In this document: piece after piece, positions 24,917-33,255 of the stretch
Position numbering within the stretch: the first letter of the stretch is position 1
Layout of the letters: every line of letters begins with the position of its first letter
From: Candidatus Flemingiibacterium merdigallinarum
Lineage (GTDB): Bacteria > Bacillota > Clostridia > Oscillospirales > CAG-272
DNA length: 34,317 nucleotides
Reading direction: 5' to 3'
Assembly (NCBI GenBank): GCA_904386005.1
Contig: CAJFKR010000023.1
Location: forward strand, 1-34,317
The notes under the pieces: generated by a model
Told to the model about the DNA's origin: nothing
The model's input: the letters and a program-made list of their open reading frames with translations, nothing else
Databases searched by the model: none
Program-made: the position numbers and the translations under genes

Positions 24917-27900
24917 ATGAAAAAACGTCTTGCAATATCAGCCGCGGCACTGCTCTTATCCGGTCAGTGCCTCGCGTGTATAGTCTCGGCGGCTGAACAT
25001 GACTCAACATATATAGTCTTGCTCGAGGACGGTTCGGTATCACCGTCTGACGCTGCCGAGTATATCACGTCAAAGCTGCCGGCCTGCGACGTCGGCTACC
25101 GCTACGACACGCTGATCCGCGGCTTCGAGCTGACTCTGCCCGACACGCTCGCCGGATATATAGCTTCTCTCGACTTTGTCGACAGCATATACGAAATCGG
25201 CAGCTACCAATCGCTCGAAACCGAAGCCCTGTCGGGAATTGACGCGGTTTATGGCGCTGACGCTATGTCTAATGCCGGCGCCGCGTCCGACGCCGCACGC
25301 AGTGACGAAACCGCGTCCGATACCGAAACGGTCGAATATACTGACGGCTATACCGCCGCGGTCGAGTCGGCGCGCGAGCTGGTCGGGCTTGATGACGAGC
25401 TGTCAAGCGAATACGGGCTGACCGGCGACGGAGTTATTGTCGCGGTCATAGACTCGAATTTCGACATTGACCATCCGGCGTTCGCGGGCGAGACCGCGAC
25501 CGAGGTCTACACCGAGGAGTCGCTCGCCGCGCTGCTCGACACGACCCGATTGAATGTGAACAACTACGCTTCCTCCGAGGAGCTTTACTACAACGAGCGG
25601 ATTCCGTTCGCTTTTGATTACAGCGGGCGCGACTCCGACCTTACGGGCAGCGCGTCGCACGGCACGCACGTAGCCGGAATCATCGGCGCGAACTCGACCG
25701 AAGACAACAGTATGCAGGGAATCGCGCCCGAATGCCAGCTGCTTCTGATGAAGGTGTTCAGCGACGACGGCGAGGCTGCCGACGACGCGGCGATTCTCGC
25801 CGCGCTCGAGGACGCGGTTTCTCTCGGCGCCGACGTCATAAACCTTTCGCTCGGCAGCTACTCCGGTTCGGCTGCGGCGAAGTCGTCGAAAACGCTTGAA
25901 GCCGCGCTGAAAAAAGCCGAAGAAGCCGGATGCATAGTCGTCTCGGCGTCCGGCAACGAAGCCACTTCGGCGCAATACAGCCGTTTCGCGTATGAATACG
26001 ACATCAGCCTGCCGCCCGCCGACTACACCGACTACGGCACCGCCGGTTATCCGTCGGTGTCCGAATACTCGCTCGCGACCGCGAGCGTCGACAATATGTA
26101 CAGCTTCGGAACCGCGTTCGGCTTTGAAAATGGCGGCGAGCTGTTCAGCTATACCGACACTAACCTGATGTTCGGTCTGCTCGACAAAACCTTTGCCGAG
26201 CATTTTGGGAACCGCGGCATCGAGTTTGTGGTCGTGCCCGGAATCGGACTTGATTCGGATTACGACGGCGTCAATGTCAAGGGCAAGCTCGCATTGATTT
26301 CACGCGGCGAGACTACATTTGCCGAAAAAACCGCGGTCGCCGCTTCCAACGGCGCGGTCGGCGTAATATTTTATAATAATGTAGAAAATGAGCTTATAAA
26401 CCTCGACCTCACCGACGCTTCGCTGCCGGCGATAGCTATATCCCTCGAGGACGGCGAACGCCTGATTGAAGACTCCCGCCGCGAACTGCGCTTTTATCCG
26501 TCGTCCAGCTTCAAGGTTGAAAACGGCGGTCTGCCGTCGTCCTTCAGCTCGACCGGAGCCACTCCGCAGCTCGGACTCAAGCCGGACATCAGCGCGGTCG
26601 GCGGCAATATATACAGCGCTATCCCCGACGGCTACGGCACAATGTCCGGCACGTCGATGGCGTCGCCGCAGCTCGCGGGCATAATCGCCCTGCTTTGCGA
26701 ATATTACGCCGATTCAGCCGACTATGCGCAGACAGATAATCAACAGACGACTGATATACAAGCAACTGATACACAAGCAACTGATACACAGACAACTGAT
26801 ACACAAGCAACTGATACACAAACGACTGATACACAAGCAACTGATACACATGCAACTGATACGCAGATGATTCATCCGCAGACGATACGCACCCTACTCA
26901 TGAACAGCGCGCAGCCGCTGCTCGGACCGGACGGCGTCGAATATTCGCCGCGGCTCCAGGGCGCGGGACTGGTCAACCTCGAGTCGGCGCTCGAAAGGGA
27001 GATTGAGCTCACCTATGCCTACAACGGCAAGCCGAAAATCGAGCTTTACGACCTTATCGGCGACTATATCTACATAGACATTACGCTCACGAATCTGACT
27101 GACTCTCCGCTTGACGCGACTCTGTCCGCGTCGCTGATAAACGACGGTTATGAGGTACACGAAATCGACGGCGAGCAGAAGTATTTCTCGTCGCTTGTAT
27201 CTGTGTCCGACTCAAAGTCGATAATCAGTGCCGGAGAATCGAATCTGAACCGCGCTGCGGACGACTACGCGCCGTACGCGCTCACGCTCGACGCGCATGA
27301 GAGCCGCACAGTCAGCCTGATAATCGAGCTTGACTCCGACTATTCGGAAAAGCTCGCGTCGATATTCACAAACGGCTACTTTGTCGAGGGCTATATCTAC
27401 TGCGAGACCGCGAGCCGCAGCTATTCGATACCCTATATGGGCTATGCGGGCGATTGGACGAGCGCGCCGATACTCGACGCGTCGGTATATACCGAATCCA
27501 CATATCAAGCCGACGCTCTGTTGAACGACAGCGCGATAAGTCAGCCGATATTCGGCGGCGTGTCTATAGTCACTCCGGTGCTCGGAAGATACCTGACCGC
27601 CGGACTTGACATATTCTCGGACAACCTGTCGGGCACTAATATACCCGCTGCCGACGAGATAGCGTTTTCGCCGAACGGCGACGGCGCGGCCGACTATATA
27701 TACCTGCGCGCCGACTTTCTGCGCAACGCGTCCTCGGGCAGCATGACCGTGCTCGACTCGGAGGGCAAGGCTGTATATACCTCGCTCATTGCGCCGAATT
27801 ACTTCATCAAGTCGCATGACTATGAAGCTCCGGTCGCACTGCTGTTCGAGTGGAACGGCAGCGACGGAATCAACCTGCGCTATATTTTGCCCGACGGCAG

Positions 27901-28258
27901 GTATACCCTGCGATACGATTTCACGCTCGATTACCTGTCGGGCGTCATGCAGACCTACACGTTCGACGTCCGGCTCGACACCGAAAAGCCGTCGGTCGAC
28001 AGCTATTCCTACGACGCGGACAGCGGCATACTGACCCTGACCGCGTCCGACAACCACAAACCGCGCTATGTCAAGCTGTTTTCCGACGACAGCGAGGACT
28101 TCAGGCTGATCGAATACTGTCCGGGTATCGACGAGGGGAGCGGCTTCACCGCTGAATTCGACCTGTCCGGATACGACGGCGACAGCATCTATGTTGAGAT
28201 AGTCGACTGCGCGTACAACTCGCTCGTCGATATCATCGAGCTGGGCGCGTCAGAATGA
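24917..28258 (+). CDS. Secreted subtilisin-family (S8) serine protease
   Basis: This is a large secreted S8 protease of the lactocepin/C5a-peptidase-like type, 1113 aa. In order: signal peptide (1-26), I9-type propeptide (about 30-98), acidic linker, catalytic domain with Asp179 (VIVAVIDSNFDIDHP), His248 (SASHGTHVAGIIG) and Ser580 (GTMSGTSMASPQLAG), and oxyanion Asn347 (SASGNEA). A PA domain is inserted at about 430-515 (VKGKLALISRGETTFAEKTA). Beta-sandwich and Fn3-like domains follow, with SPNGDGAADYIYL near 917. There is no LPXTG or transmembrane anchor. A run of eight TDTQA-type units (residues 612-651) interrupts the end of the catalytic domain after the Ser motif. AAAGGA precedes the ATG by 6 nt. 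The next gene starts at or just after its stop codon, so the two are surely co-transcribed. The target is unknown. Confidence 0.94.
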   Translation: MKKRLAISAAALLLSGQCLACIVSAAEHDSTYIVLLEDGSVSPSDAAEYITSKLPACDVGYRYDTLIRGFELTLPDTLAGYIASLDFVDSIYEIGSYQSLETEALSGIDAVYGADAMSNAGAASDAARSDETASDTETVEYTDGYTAAVESARELVGLDDELSSEYGLTGDGVIVAVIDSNFDIDHPAFAGETATEVYTEESLAALLDTTRLNVNNYASSEELYYNERIPFAFDYSGRDSDLTGSASHGTHVAGIIGANSTEDNSMQGIAPECQLLLMKVFSDDGEAADDAAILAALEDAVSLGADVINLSLGSYSGSAAAKSSKTLEAALKKAEEAGCIVVSASGNEATSAQYSRFAYEYDISLPPADYTDYGTAGYPSVSEYSLATASVDNMYSFGTAFGFENGGELFSYTDTNLMFGLLDKTFAEHFGNRGIEFVVVPGIGLDSDYDGVNVKGKLALISRGETTFAEKTAVAASNGAVGVIFYNNVENELINLDLTDASLPAIAISLEDGERLIEDSRRELRFYPSSSFKVENGGLPSSFSSTGATPQLGLKPDISAVGGNIYSAIPDGYGTMSGTSMASPQLAGIIALLCEYYADSADYAQTDNQQTTDIQATDTQATDTQTTDTQATDTQTTDTQATDTHATDTQMIHPQTIRTLLMNSAQPLLGPDGVEYSPRLQGAGLVNLESALEREIELTYAYNGKPKIELYDLIGDYIYIDITLTNLTDSPLDATLSASLINDGYEVHEIDGEQKYFSSLVSVSDSKSIISAGESNLNRAADDYAPYALTLDAHESRTVSLIIELDSDYSEKLASIFTNGYFVEGYIYCETASRSYSIPYMGYAGDWTSAPILDASVYTESTYQADALLNDSAISQPIFGGVSIVTPVLGRYLTAGLDIFSDNLSGTNIPAADEIAFSPNGDGAADYIYLRADFLRNASSGSMTVLDSEGKAVYTSLIAPNYFIKSHDYEAPVALLFEWNGSDGINLRYILPDGRYTLRYDFTLDYLSGVMQTYTFDVRLDTEKPSVDSYSYDADSGILTLTASDNHKPRYVKLFSDDSEDFRLIEYCPGIDEGSGFTAEFDLSGYDGDSIYVEIVDCAYNSLVDIIELGASE
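26750..26869 (+). repeat. 15-bp in-frame tandem repeat in the active subtilase
   Basis: Eight consecutive 15-bp units of the form ACTGATACACAAGCA start at 26750, 26765, 26780, 26795, 26810, 26825, 26840 and 26855. They encode TDTQA/TDTQT. Units differ at only a few positions. The unit is a multiple of three, so copy-number change keeps the frame. Confidence 0.95.
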
Positions 28259-28266
28259 GGTGTGAT

Positions 28267-31200
28267 ATGAAAACAATATCGATATTGCTGTCAGCAGCAC
28301 AGCTTTCAGCTGTGCTGACATTCGGCGCGCTGCCGGTATCGGCTGCGGATATGTCCGGAGCGGCTGACAATCATGACGCCTTTATATACAGTCAAGAAAT
28401 TACAGCGGCTGACAATATTACAGATACCGACAGTTATAATGAGACTGACAGTTTCGCAGAAACTGACAGTTTCACAGAAACCGACGGTATCACAGAAACC
28501 GACGGTATCACAGAAACCGACGGTATCACAGAAACCGACGGTATCATAGAAACCGACGGTATAATTGAAACTGACAGTATGACCGCGTCCGAATCCGAAT
28601 ACACCGGCGCGGGAATGTGCATCGCTCTGCTCGGTTCGGGATTTCTCATAGAACATGAGAGCTATCGCATAAACGGCGAGCCAAAGCTGACCGAGGAGGA
28701 TGTAAACGCTTTGTCCGTTTCTGCCGATTCATCGCCTGAAGCAGTAATTTCTCTGTCCGAGGCTACCGGCTCTCACTCCAAGCTGAACGCGCGCCTGCCC
28801 GAGGGGCAGCCGGACGCGAGCTTCTATATAAGCCCGAAGATTCCCTTTGCCTATAACTACGCCGACGACACGCTCGAGGTCGGCGGAATCGCGCAGAGCG
28901 GCACCGCGCTGCTCTACGCCGCGGCCGGCAATCCGACCGGTTCCGCTCACGCCGCCGGCGTCGCCCCCGACGCGCAGGTTCTCGCGATGAAGATAGCGTC
29001 CGACAACACCGGAATGATAGACGAGAGCGCGGCGGCAAAGGCGGTCGAGGACGCGATCACGCTGGGCGCGGACGTAATCTGCGTCGCAATCAGCGACCCC
29101 TGCGGCTTCGACGACGACACTACCGAGCTCGGCATAGCTGTAGCCAAAGCCGAGACCGCCGGAATTCCGGTGATATCCGCGGTCGGCGACGTCGGCGCGC
29201 TCGGCAAGGAGAGCGCGTATTACGACGCGTACGCGATGAGCGCGCCCGAGACCACTCATCCCGACACCGGTATGGTGAGCTATCCCGCGAGTCTTGACGA
29301 GGTGCTCGGCGCAGGCAGCGCGCACACGAACACATTGACCGCGCACTGCCTGATTTATGACGGCGGCGTCATTCCCTACTCCGACTCGAACCACCTGTAT
29401 CAGGCGACCGGTGGAATGAGCTTCGCCGAGTATTTCGGTGGGCAGACACTCGAGTACGTATTTGTCGACGGTCTGGGAGAGCCAGAGGACTTTGTTAGCG
29501 CGGGCGACCTTGCCGGCAAGCTCGCTATAATCGACCGGGGCGAGCTGAATTTCTCCGAAAAGGCCGCGAACGCCGCGGCAATGGGAGCTATCGGCGTGAT
29601 TATCCGCGACAATCAGCCCGACCCGAACCAGACGCTCAATCTGATCTGCGATTTGACCGGCTCGCCGATACCGCTTATAATCGCCGCGTCGCAATTCATA
29701 GATCAGCTCAATCGGGATGGCGGCAGCCTTTATGTCAGCCCCGACGAAATCTACACCGTGAAGCTGTTCGACACGCCCTACCCGTCCGACTTCTCCGCGA
29801 GCGGTCCGACGCCCGAGCTGTCGCTCGGAATTGACGTCGCGTACATAGCCGAATCGGTCGAGACCTTGAGCAGCGACGGCAGCTATATCAGCGCGAGCGG
29901 AACGGCTGTAGCCGCGGCGCGGCTGTCCGGCGCGCTTGTTATCGCAAAGCAAAGGCTGATTTCGGAGAACCCCGGTCTGTCCTCGACCGAAGCCGGTATA
30001 AAGGCGCGCGCGCTCGTCGTATCCTCGGCCGAGCTGATGACGCAGACCGGCTCGTCTATCCCATATTCGCCGAGATTGCAGGGCGGCGGCGTCGTATCGG
30101 TCGACGCGCTTGTCGACTGCGGACTGATTCTGACGTCGGACGGTGACTACAAAATCGAGCTCGGAGAGCTGGGCGGGCGTTGGATGTCGTTCGACTTGAC
30201 GGTTGAGAACCTGCGCGGCTATCCGGTCGACTGCACACTCGACTTCATAATCGGCTCGGACGGCTGGCGCGAGTTCAGCTATTCGGAGCTGATGTATGAC
30301 GACGGCAGCACAAAGGCGCCGCTTCATGAGCGGCTGGGTATGCAGCCGGACGACCGAATCGCGTTCACGACGGATTTTGTCGGGTTCGACAATCTGTCAA
30401 TTTATGTAAACGACAATCTCATTTCTGACGATATGACCGACGGATATGAATTCAGTCTCGGCGCGAACAGCGAGTATACGTTTAGCGTGACGATATACAT
30501 CGATGCCGAGACATATGACGAATACTGCCGTGTGTTCGGCAACGGCTTTTTTGCCGAGGGCTACGCGAAAGTCAGCGCGGTCAATCCGGCTGACAGTGGC
30601 GACAGCGTCAGTGTCGATACCGCTGCCGCCGGTACAGACACAATCGATTCTGATGCCATTGCTGCTGATATCGTCGATTCCGCTGCCGTCGATAACGCAC
30701 CCGACACTGTCGGTATTGCCGGCAATGACGTCTCCGACACTGTCGACATTGACGTCGCGACGATACCAATAATCGGCTTTTGCGGAAACTGGTACGACGA
30801 ACCGGCGCTCGACGCAGACATATACGACCACGCAGAGCCGATAATCGACGGACGCTGGCTCTACCGACTCTACGCGAGCAACGCAATCAACTCGACTGTG
30901 GTACTCGGCACAAACCCGTTCCTGTTCGGTCTCGACGGCAATCTTCCGGATCGAAATCTGATCTGCTACTCTCCGAACGTCGACCTGAACAATGAGGGGA
31001 TTTATCTTAACTTCGGACTGCGCCGCTCGGTCAGCGGCGTCAGGGTCACAGTCACGAATTCAGACGGCGAGGTCGTATACTCCGCCGACCGCGGCGACTG
31101 TGCGCGCACCTATGTCAACAGCAACGGCATGATGTTCACCACACAGCTCCCGCTCTGGAACGCGCGCGCCGGCGACAACCGCTACTATGTCTGTCCGGAC

Positions 31201-31536
31201 GGCTACTACGAAATTACAATAAGCTACCACAACGCCGACTCTCCGGTCGAATCGAGCTTTTCATATACAGTCTATCTCGACTCGGTGCCGCCGACAATCA
31301 ATTCGAGCGAGTTCATAATCGACCGCGACAAGGCGCGGCTCGTGCTTGACGCGACCGACGACTATGGAATCGCGTATATCAGTGTCAGCGACTCATCGCT
31401 GAACTCGGCGCCGATGACTGACGACGGCTGCTACGACGTCGGCCTGCTCACCGGCGAATACATCTACATCGAGGTTTGCGACCTTGCGCTGAACACGACT
31501 CTGATAAGATTAGACAACCCGCTGTACTTGGGCTGA
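28267..31536 (+). CDS. Catalytically dead subtilisin-family paralogue (pseudoprotease)
   Basis: This is a 1089-aa secreted paralogue of the preceding protease. I chose the ATG at 28267 because GAGGTG precedes it; an ATG at 28255 overlaps the upstream stop codon and is also possible. The alignable blocks lose every catalytic residue. The Asp region reads IALLGSGFLIEH (Gly codon 28633-28635), the His region QSGTALLYAAAG (Ser codon 28897-28899), the Ser region SGTAVAAARLSG (Ala codon 29905-29907) and the oxyanion region SAVGDVG (Asp codon 29188-29190). The I9 propeptide is replaced by an acidic tandem repeat. The PA domain (GKLAIIDRGELNFSEKAANA), PYSPRLQGGG and the C-terminal beta domains remain. 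A 60-residue Asp/Ser/Ala-rich insert lies at about 30590-30765. A reading frame of this length argues for retained function, perhaps binding or regulating substrate or partner. Confidence 0.9.
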   Translation: MKTISILLSAAQLSAVLTFGALPVSAADMSGAADNHDAFIYSQEITAADNITDTDSYNETDSFAETDSFTETDGITETDGITETDGITETDGIIETDGIIETDSMTASESEYTGAGMCIALLGSGFLIEHESYRINGEPKLTEEDVNALSVSADSSPEAVISLSEATGSHSKLNARLPEGQPDASFYISPKIPFAYNYADDTLEVGGIAQSGTALLYAAAGNPTGSAHAAGVAPDAQVLAMKIASDNTGMIDESAAAKAVEDAITLGADVICVAISDPCGFDDDTTELGIAVAKAETAGIPVISAVGDVGALGKESAYYDAYAMSAPETTHPDTGMVSYPASLDEVLGAGSAHTNTLTAHCLIYDGGVIPYSDSNHLYQATGGMSFAEYFGGQTLEYVFVDGLGEPEDFVSAGDLAGKLAIIDRGELNFSEKAANAAAMGAIGVIIRDNQPDPNQTLNLICDLTGSPIPLIIAASQFIDQLNRDGGSLYVSPDEIYTVKLFDTPYPSDFSASGPTPELSLGIDVAYIAESVETLSSDGSYISASGTAVAAARLSGALVIAKQRLISENPGLSSTEAGIKARALVVSSAELMTQTGSSIPYSPRLQGGGVVSVDALVDCGLILTSDGDYKIELGELGGRWMSFDLTVENLRGYPVDCTLDFIIGSDGWREFSYSELMYDDGSTKAPLHERLGMQPDDRIAFTTDFVGFDNLSIYVNDNLISDDMTDGYEFSLGANSEYTFSVTIYIDAETYDEYCRVFGNGFFAEGYAKVSAVNPADSGDSVSVDTAAAGTDTIDSDAIAADIVDSAAVDNAPDTVGIAGNDVSDTVDIDVATIPIIGFCGNWYDEPALDADIYDHAEPIIDGRWLYRLYASNAINSTVVLGTNPFLFGLDGNLPDRNLICYSPNVDLNNEGIYLNFGLRRSVSGVRVTVTNSDGEVVYSADRGDCARTYVNSNGMMFTTQLPLWNARAGDNRYYVCPDGYYEITISYHNADSPVESSFSYTVYLDSVPPTINSSEFIIDRDKARLVLDATDDYGIAYISVSDSSLNSAPMTDDGCYDVGLLTGEYIYIEVCDLALNTTLIRLDNPLYLG
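28441..28584 (+). repeat. 18-bp in-frame tandem repeat in the pseudoprotease
   Basis: Eight 18-bp units of the form GAAACCGACGGTATCACA start at 28441 and repeat every 18 nt. Those at 28477, 28495 and 28513 are identical. They encode an acidic ETDGIT-type repeat directly after the signal-peptide region, where the active paralogue has its propeptide. Confidence 0.95.
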
Positions 31537-31565
31537 AACGCGTCAAGGTAAATACAATACAGATT

Positions 31566-31603
31566 GCCGCATATCACGTTGGAATATCGTCGTGATATGC
31601 GGC
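31566..31603. other. Long hairpin after the subtilase pair
   Basis: A perfect 13-bp inverted repeat GCCGCATATCACG/CGTGATATGCGGC (31566-31578 with 31591-31603) has a 12-nt loop. It lies 30 nt after the stop codon. No T tract follows on the plus strand, so it could be a weak terminator, an RNA-stabilising hairpin or a regulator site. Confidence 0.55.
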
Positions 31604-31620
31604 AGTGCTATTATATGCAC

Positions 31621-31815
31621 AGTCCGGCGGCGGCGTGGTCACTGCCGCAGGCACTGTGTCGTTGTATGTTCAGTCAGGCGGTATCGCAGGCAATACTGCC
31701 GTCATTGTATTGTAGTATGTTTAGTCCGACGGTGTCGCGGGCAATACTGCCGTCACTGTATTGTAGTATGTTTAGTCCGGCGATATCGCGGGCAATACCG
31801 CAGTCACTGTGTCGG
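31621..31815. repeat. 51-bp tandem repeat array
   Basis: Three full 51-bp units lie at 31652-31702, 31703-31753 and 31754-31804, with partial units on both sides (from 31621 and to 31815). Units 2 and 3 differ at few positions. The unit is 17 codons long, and several frames stay open through it, but none has start signals or a recognisable product. The right edge overlaps the 3' end of the AraC-type remnant. It is not a CRISPR array, because there are no spacers. Confidence 0.9.
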
Positions 31816-32252
31816 CTTCACCACCTGCACTGCCAGCTCCTTTGAGGCGTTCACACCGAACACCTTCATATATTGGCGGCAGAAATAGGGGAAGCTGTCA
31901 AATCCGGCCTGCCGCGCTGATGTATATCCATGGCTTCTATCCTCATTTGCCGCACTCCGTCGCGAAACAGGGGCTTCGCCGAGGTTATGTGTATTGACAA
32001 AAGGTGCGTGTCCGCGACATACGATGAGGTGCGCTCGGTCTATTTCGGGAACGCGTTGACATACCCAGGCAAAAGCTCATACTCGCCCGCTCCCGGCACA
32101 GTGCAGCTGATTTTCCCTTCCAATATTATAATCACCGTATCCGCCGGCGTACCCGACCGCATATAGGTTGTATACCCCGCCGGATATTTTATATTCAGCA
32201 CGTTGACGCCCGACACAAGGTCGACGCCGTTTATATTTATGTATTCCTTCAT
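31804..32252 (-). pseudogene. AraC-family regulator, deleted and frameshifted remnant
   Basis: This is what remains of an AraC-type transcription regulator with a cupin sensor. From the ATG at 32252 (GGAGGG ribosome site 5 nt or so upstream) it reads MKEYININGVDLVSGVN, then TYMRSGTPADTVIIILEGKI, a cupin start, and ends at a TGA after AFPK. Downstream in other frames are ITSAKPLFRDGVRQMRIEAM and AGFDSFPYFCRQYMKVFGVN, which match the two helix-turn-helix units at the C terminus of AraC proteins. The last frame ends at the TGA at 31804-31806. About 450 nt remain of a normal 800 or so, so there is an internal deletion plus at least one frameshift. It is divergent from the uronate isomerase fragment and was perhaps its regulator. 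Confidence 0.78.
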
Positions 32253-32389
32253 AGCTTCCCTCCGATTGCTGCGGTGATCGCGTCGGTCGATATTCCCTAT
32301 CGCACCGAGATTATCTCTGCCGACTGCGTTTATTATATCACACTCATCGCCGCATGGCAAGACTAATCACGTTTTGTGCAATCGATTGA

Positions 32390-32734
32390 CAATTTGCGGT
32401 GCTGTCCGGCTCGTTCATGCAGGGACGGGTGCAAATCGGCGCGCCGTGGTGGTGGAACGACCATTTTCGCGGGATATATGACTGGCTTGACGCGGCGATG
32501 TATTACTCGGTGCTGTCCGAATTTTTCGGGTTCACGACCGATTCGCGCTGCATTCTGTCGCTTTCGCGGCATGATTATTTCCGGCGAGTGCTCTGCTCGT
32601 TTCTTTCGGACAAGGTGAGAAGCGGCGAGCTGAACGGCAAATTCGACGTCCTCGCAGAGATTATATACGCCGTTTGTCACGACAACGCCGCAAGATTTCT
32701 CGGTCTGCCATGCAAATCCGGCAAGCCGCAGTGA
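32390..32734 (+). pseudogene. uxaC: Uronate (glucuronate) isomerase, C-terminal fragment
   Basis: An open frame of about 110 codons encodes the end of uronate isomerase, which interconverts glucuronate/galacturonate and the corresponding ketoses. The match covers GRVQIGAPWWWNDHFRGIYD, the FGFTTDSR...SLSRHDYFRRVLC block and the final segment with CHDNAARFLGL. These correspond to the last 100 or so residues of the 470-aa enzyme. The other three quarters are missing: an in-frame stop lies at 32387-32389, and no sequence resembling the rest is seen upstream. There is no ribosome site, so it is a dead fragment. Together with the AraC remnant it marks a lost hexuronate locus. Confidence 0.85.
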
Positions 32735-33190
32735 CATTGCGGCTGTATTTGCGGATACTCGGAGTCGATTTCGCGTTTGACGGCTTGCATTCCAAGACAG
32801 CATTTATCATTTACAATGGCTTGCACAGAACAAGCTATGCCATTATATCAGCACAATTATGTAGGGGTGGGATTACAAGCACGACCATGACGCGGTACTG
32901 ATGACAGAAAAAGCAAGGCGTCGTCAATCGACATGGAATCAATGGCATGACAGAAGCAGATATTTATTGAGACGCGGCAATTTTTCGACGAGGTATACAA
33001 ATATAGATGGAATCTTGAATTACGCGATTAATTATTAGTCGTTTACACAGAATCTGTATGGATACGATTGCTTTCATACGCCAACGCATCTAACGGTCGA
33101 TATTGACGGCGTGGGCTTCACGACCAAAACCTCCGGCAAATGCAATCCGGAGGTGAGCTGTGTTTTTTGCTGCGGAGATATTATTTACTA
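32735..33190. other. Spacer without recognisable gene
   Basis: No supported gene is seen in this stretch. Short open frames lack ribosome sites and recognisable motifs. A 7-bp stem CCTCCGG/CCGGAGG (33130-33136 with 33147-33153) lies 9 nt before a T6 run and could be a weak terminator. The sequence looks like decayed coding DNA continuing from the uxaC fragment. Confidence 0.5.
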
Positions 33191-33219
33191 TTGTTTTTTT
33201 TCGTCGAATGATGTATAAT
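33191..33219 (+). promoter_or_regulatory. Promoter of the propeller glycosidase gene
   Basis: TTGTTT (33191-33196) and TATAAT (33214-33219) are 17 bp apart, about 35 nt before the start codon at 33256. Confidence 0.72.
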
Positions 33220-33255
33220 ATTAACAGTTATATCAGCTCAAAGTGAGGTGCGAAA

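Noticed and set aside
28729-30327. 532-codon open frame opposite the pseudoprotease
   Set aside because: It is a shadow frame. The plus strand shares long aligned blocks with the active protease.
31621-31815. Possible CRISPR array
   Set aside because: Repeats are directly abutting 51-bp units with no unique spacers, and there are no cas genes nearby.
31564-31845. Small repeat-containing protein gene over the 51-bp array
   Set aside because: No ribosome site is present, more than one frame is open, and the frame runs into the antisense of the AraC-type remnant.
32363-32803. 146-codon minus-strand open frame over the uronate isomerase fragment
   Set aside because: It is antisense to recognisable uronate isomerase sequence and has no family features.
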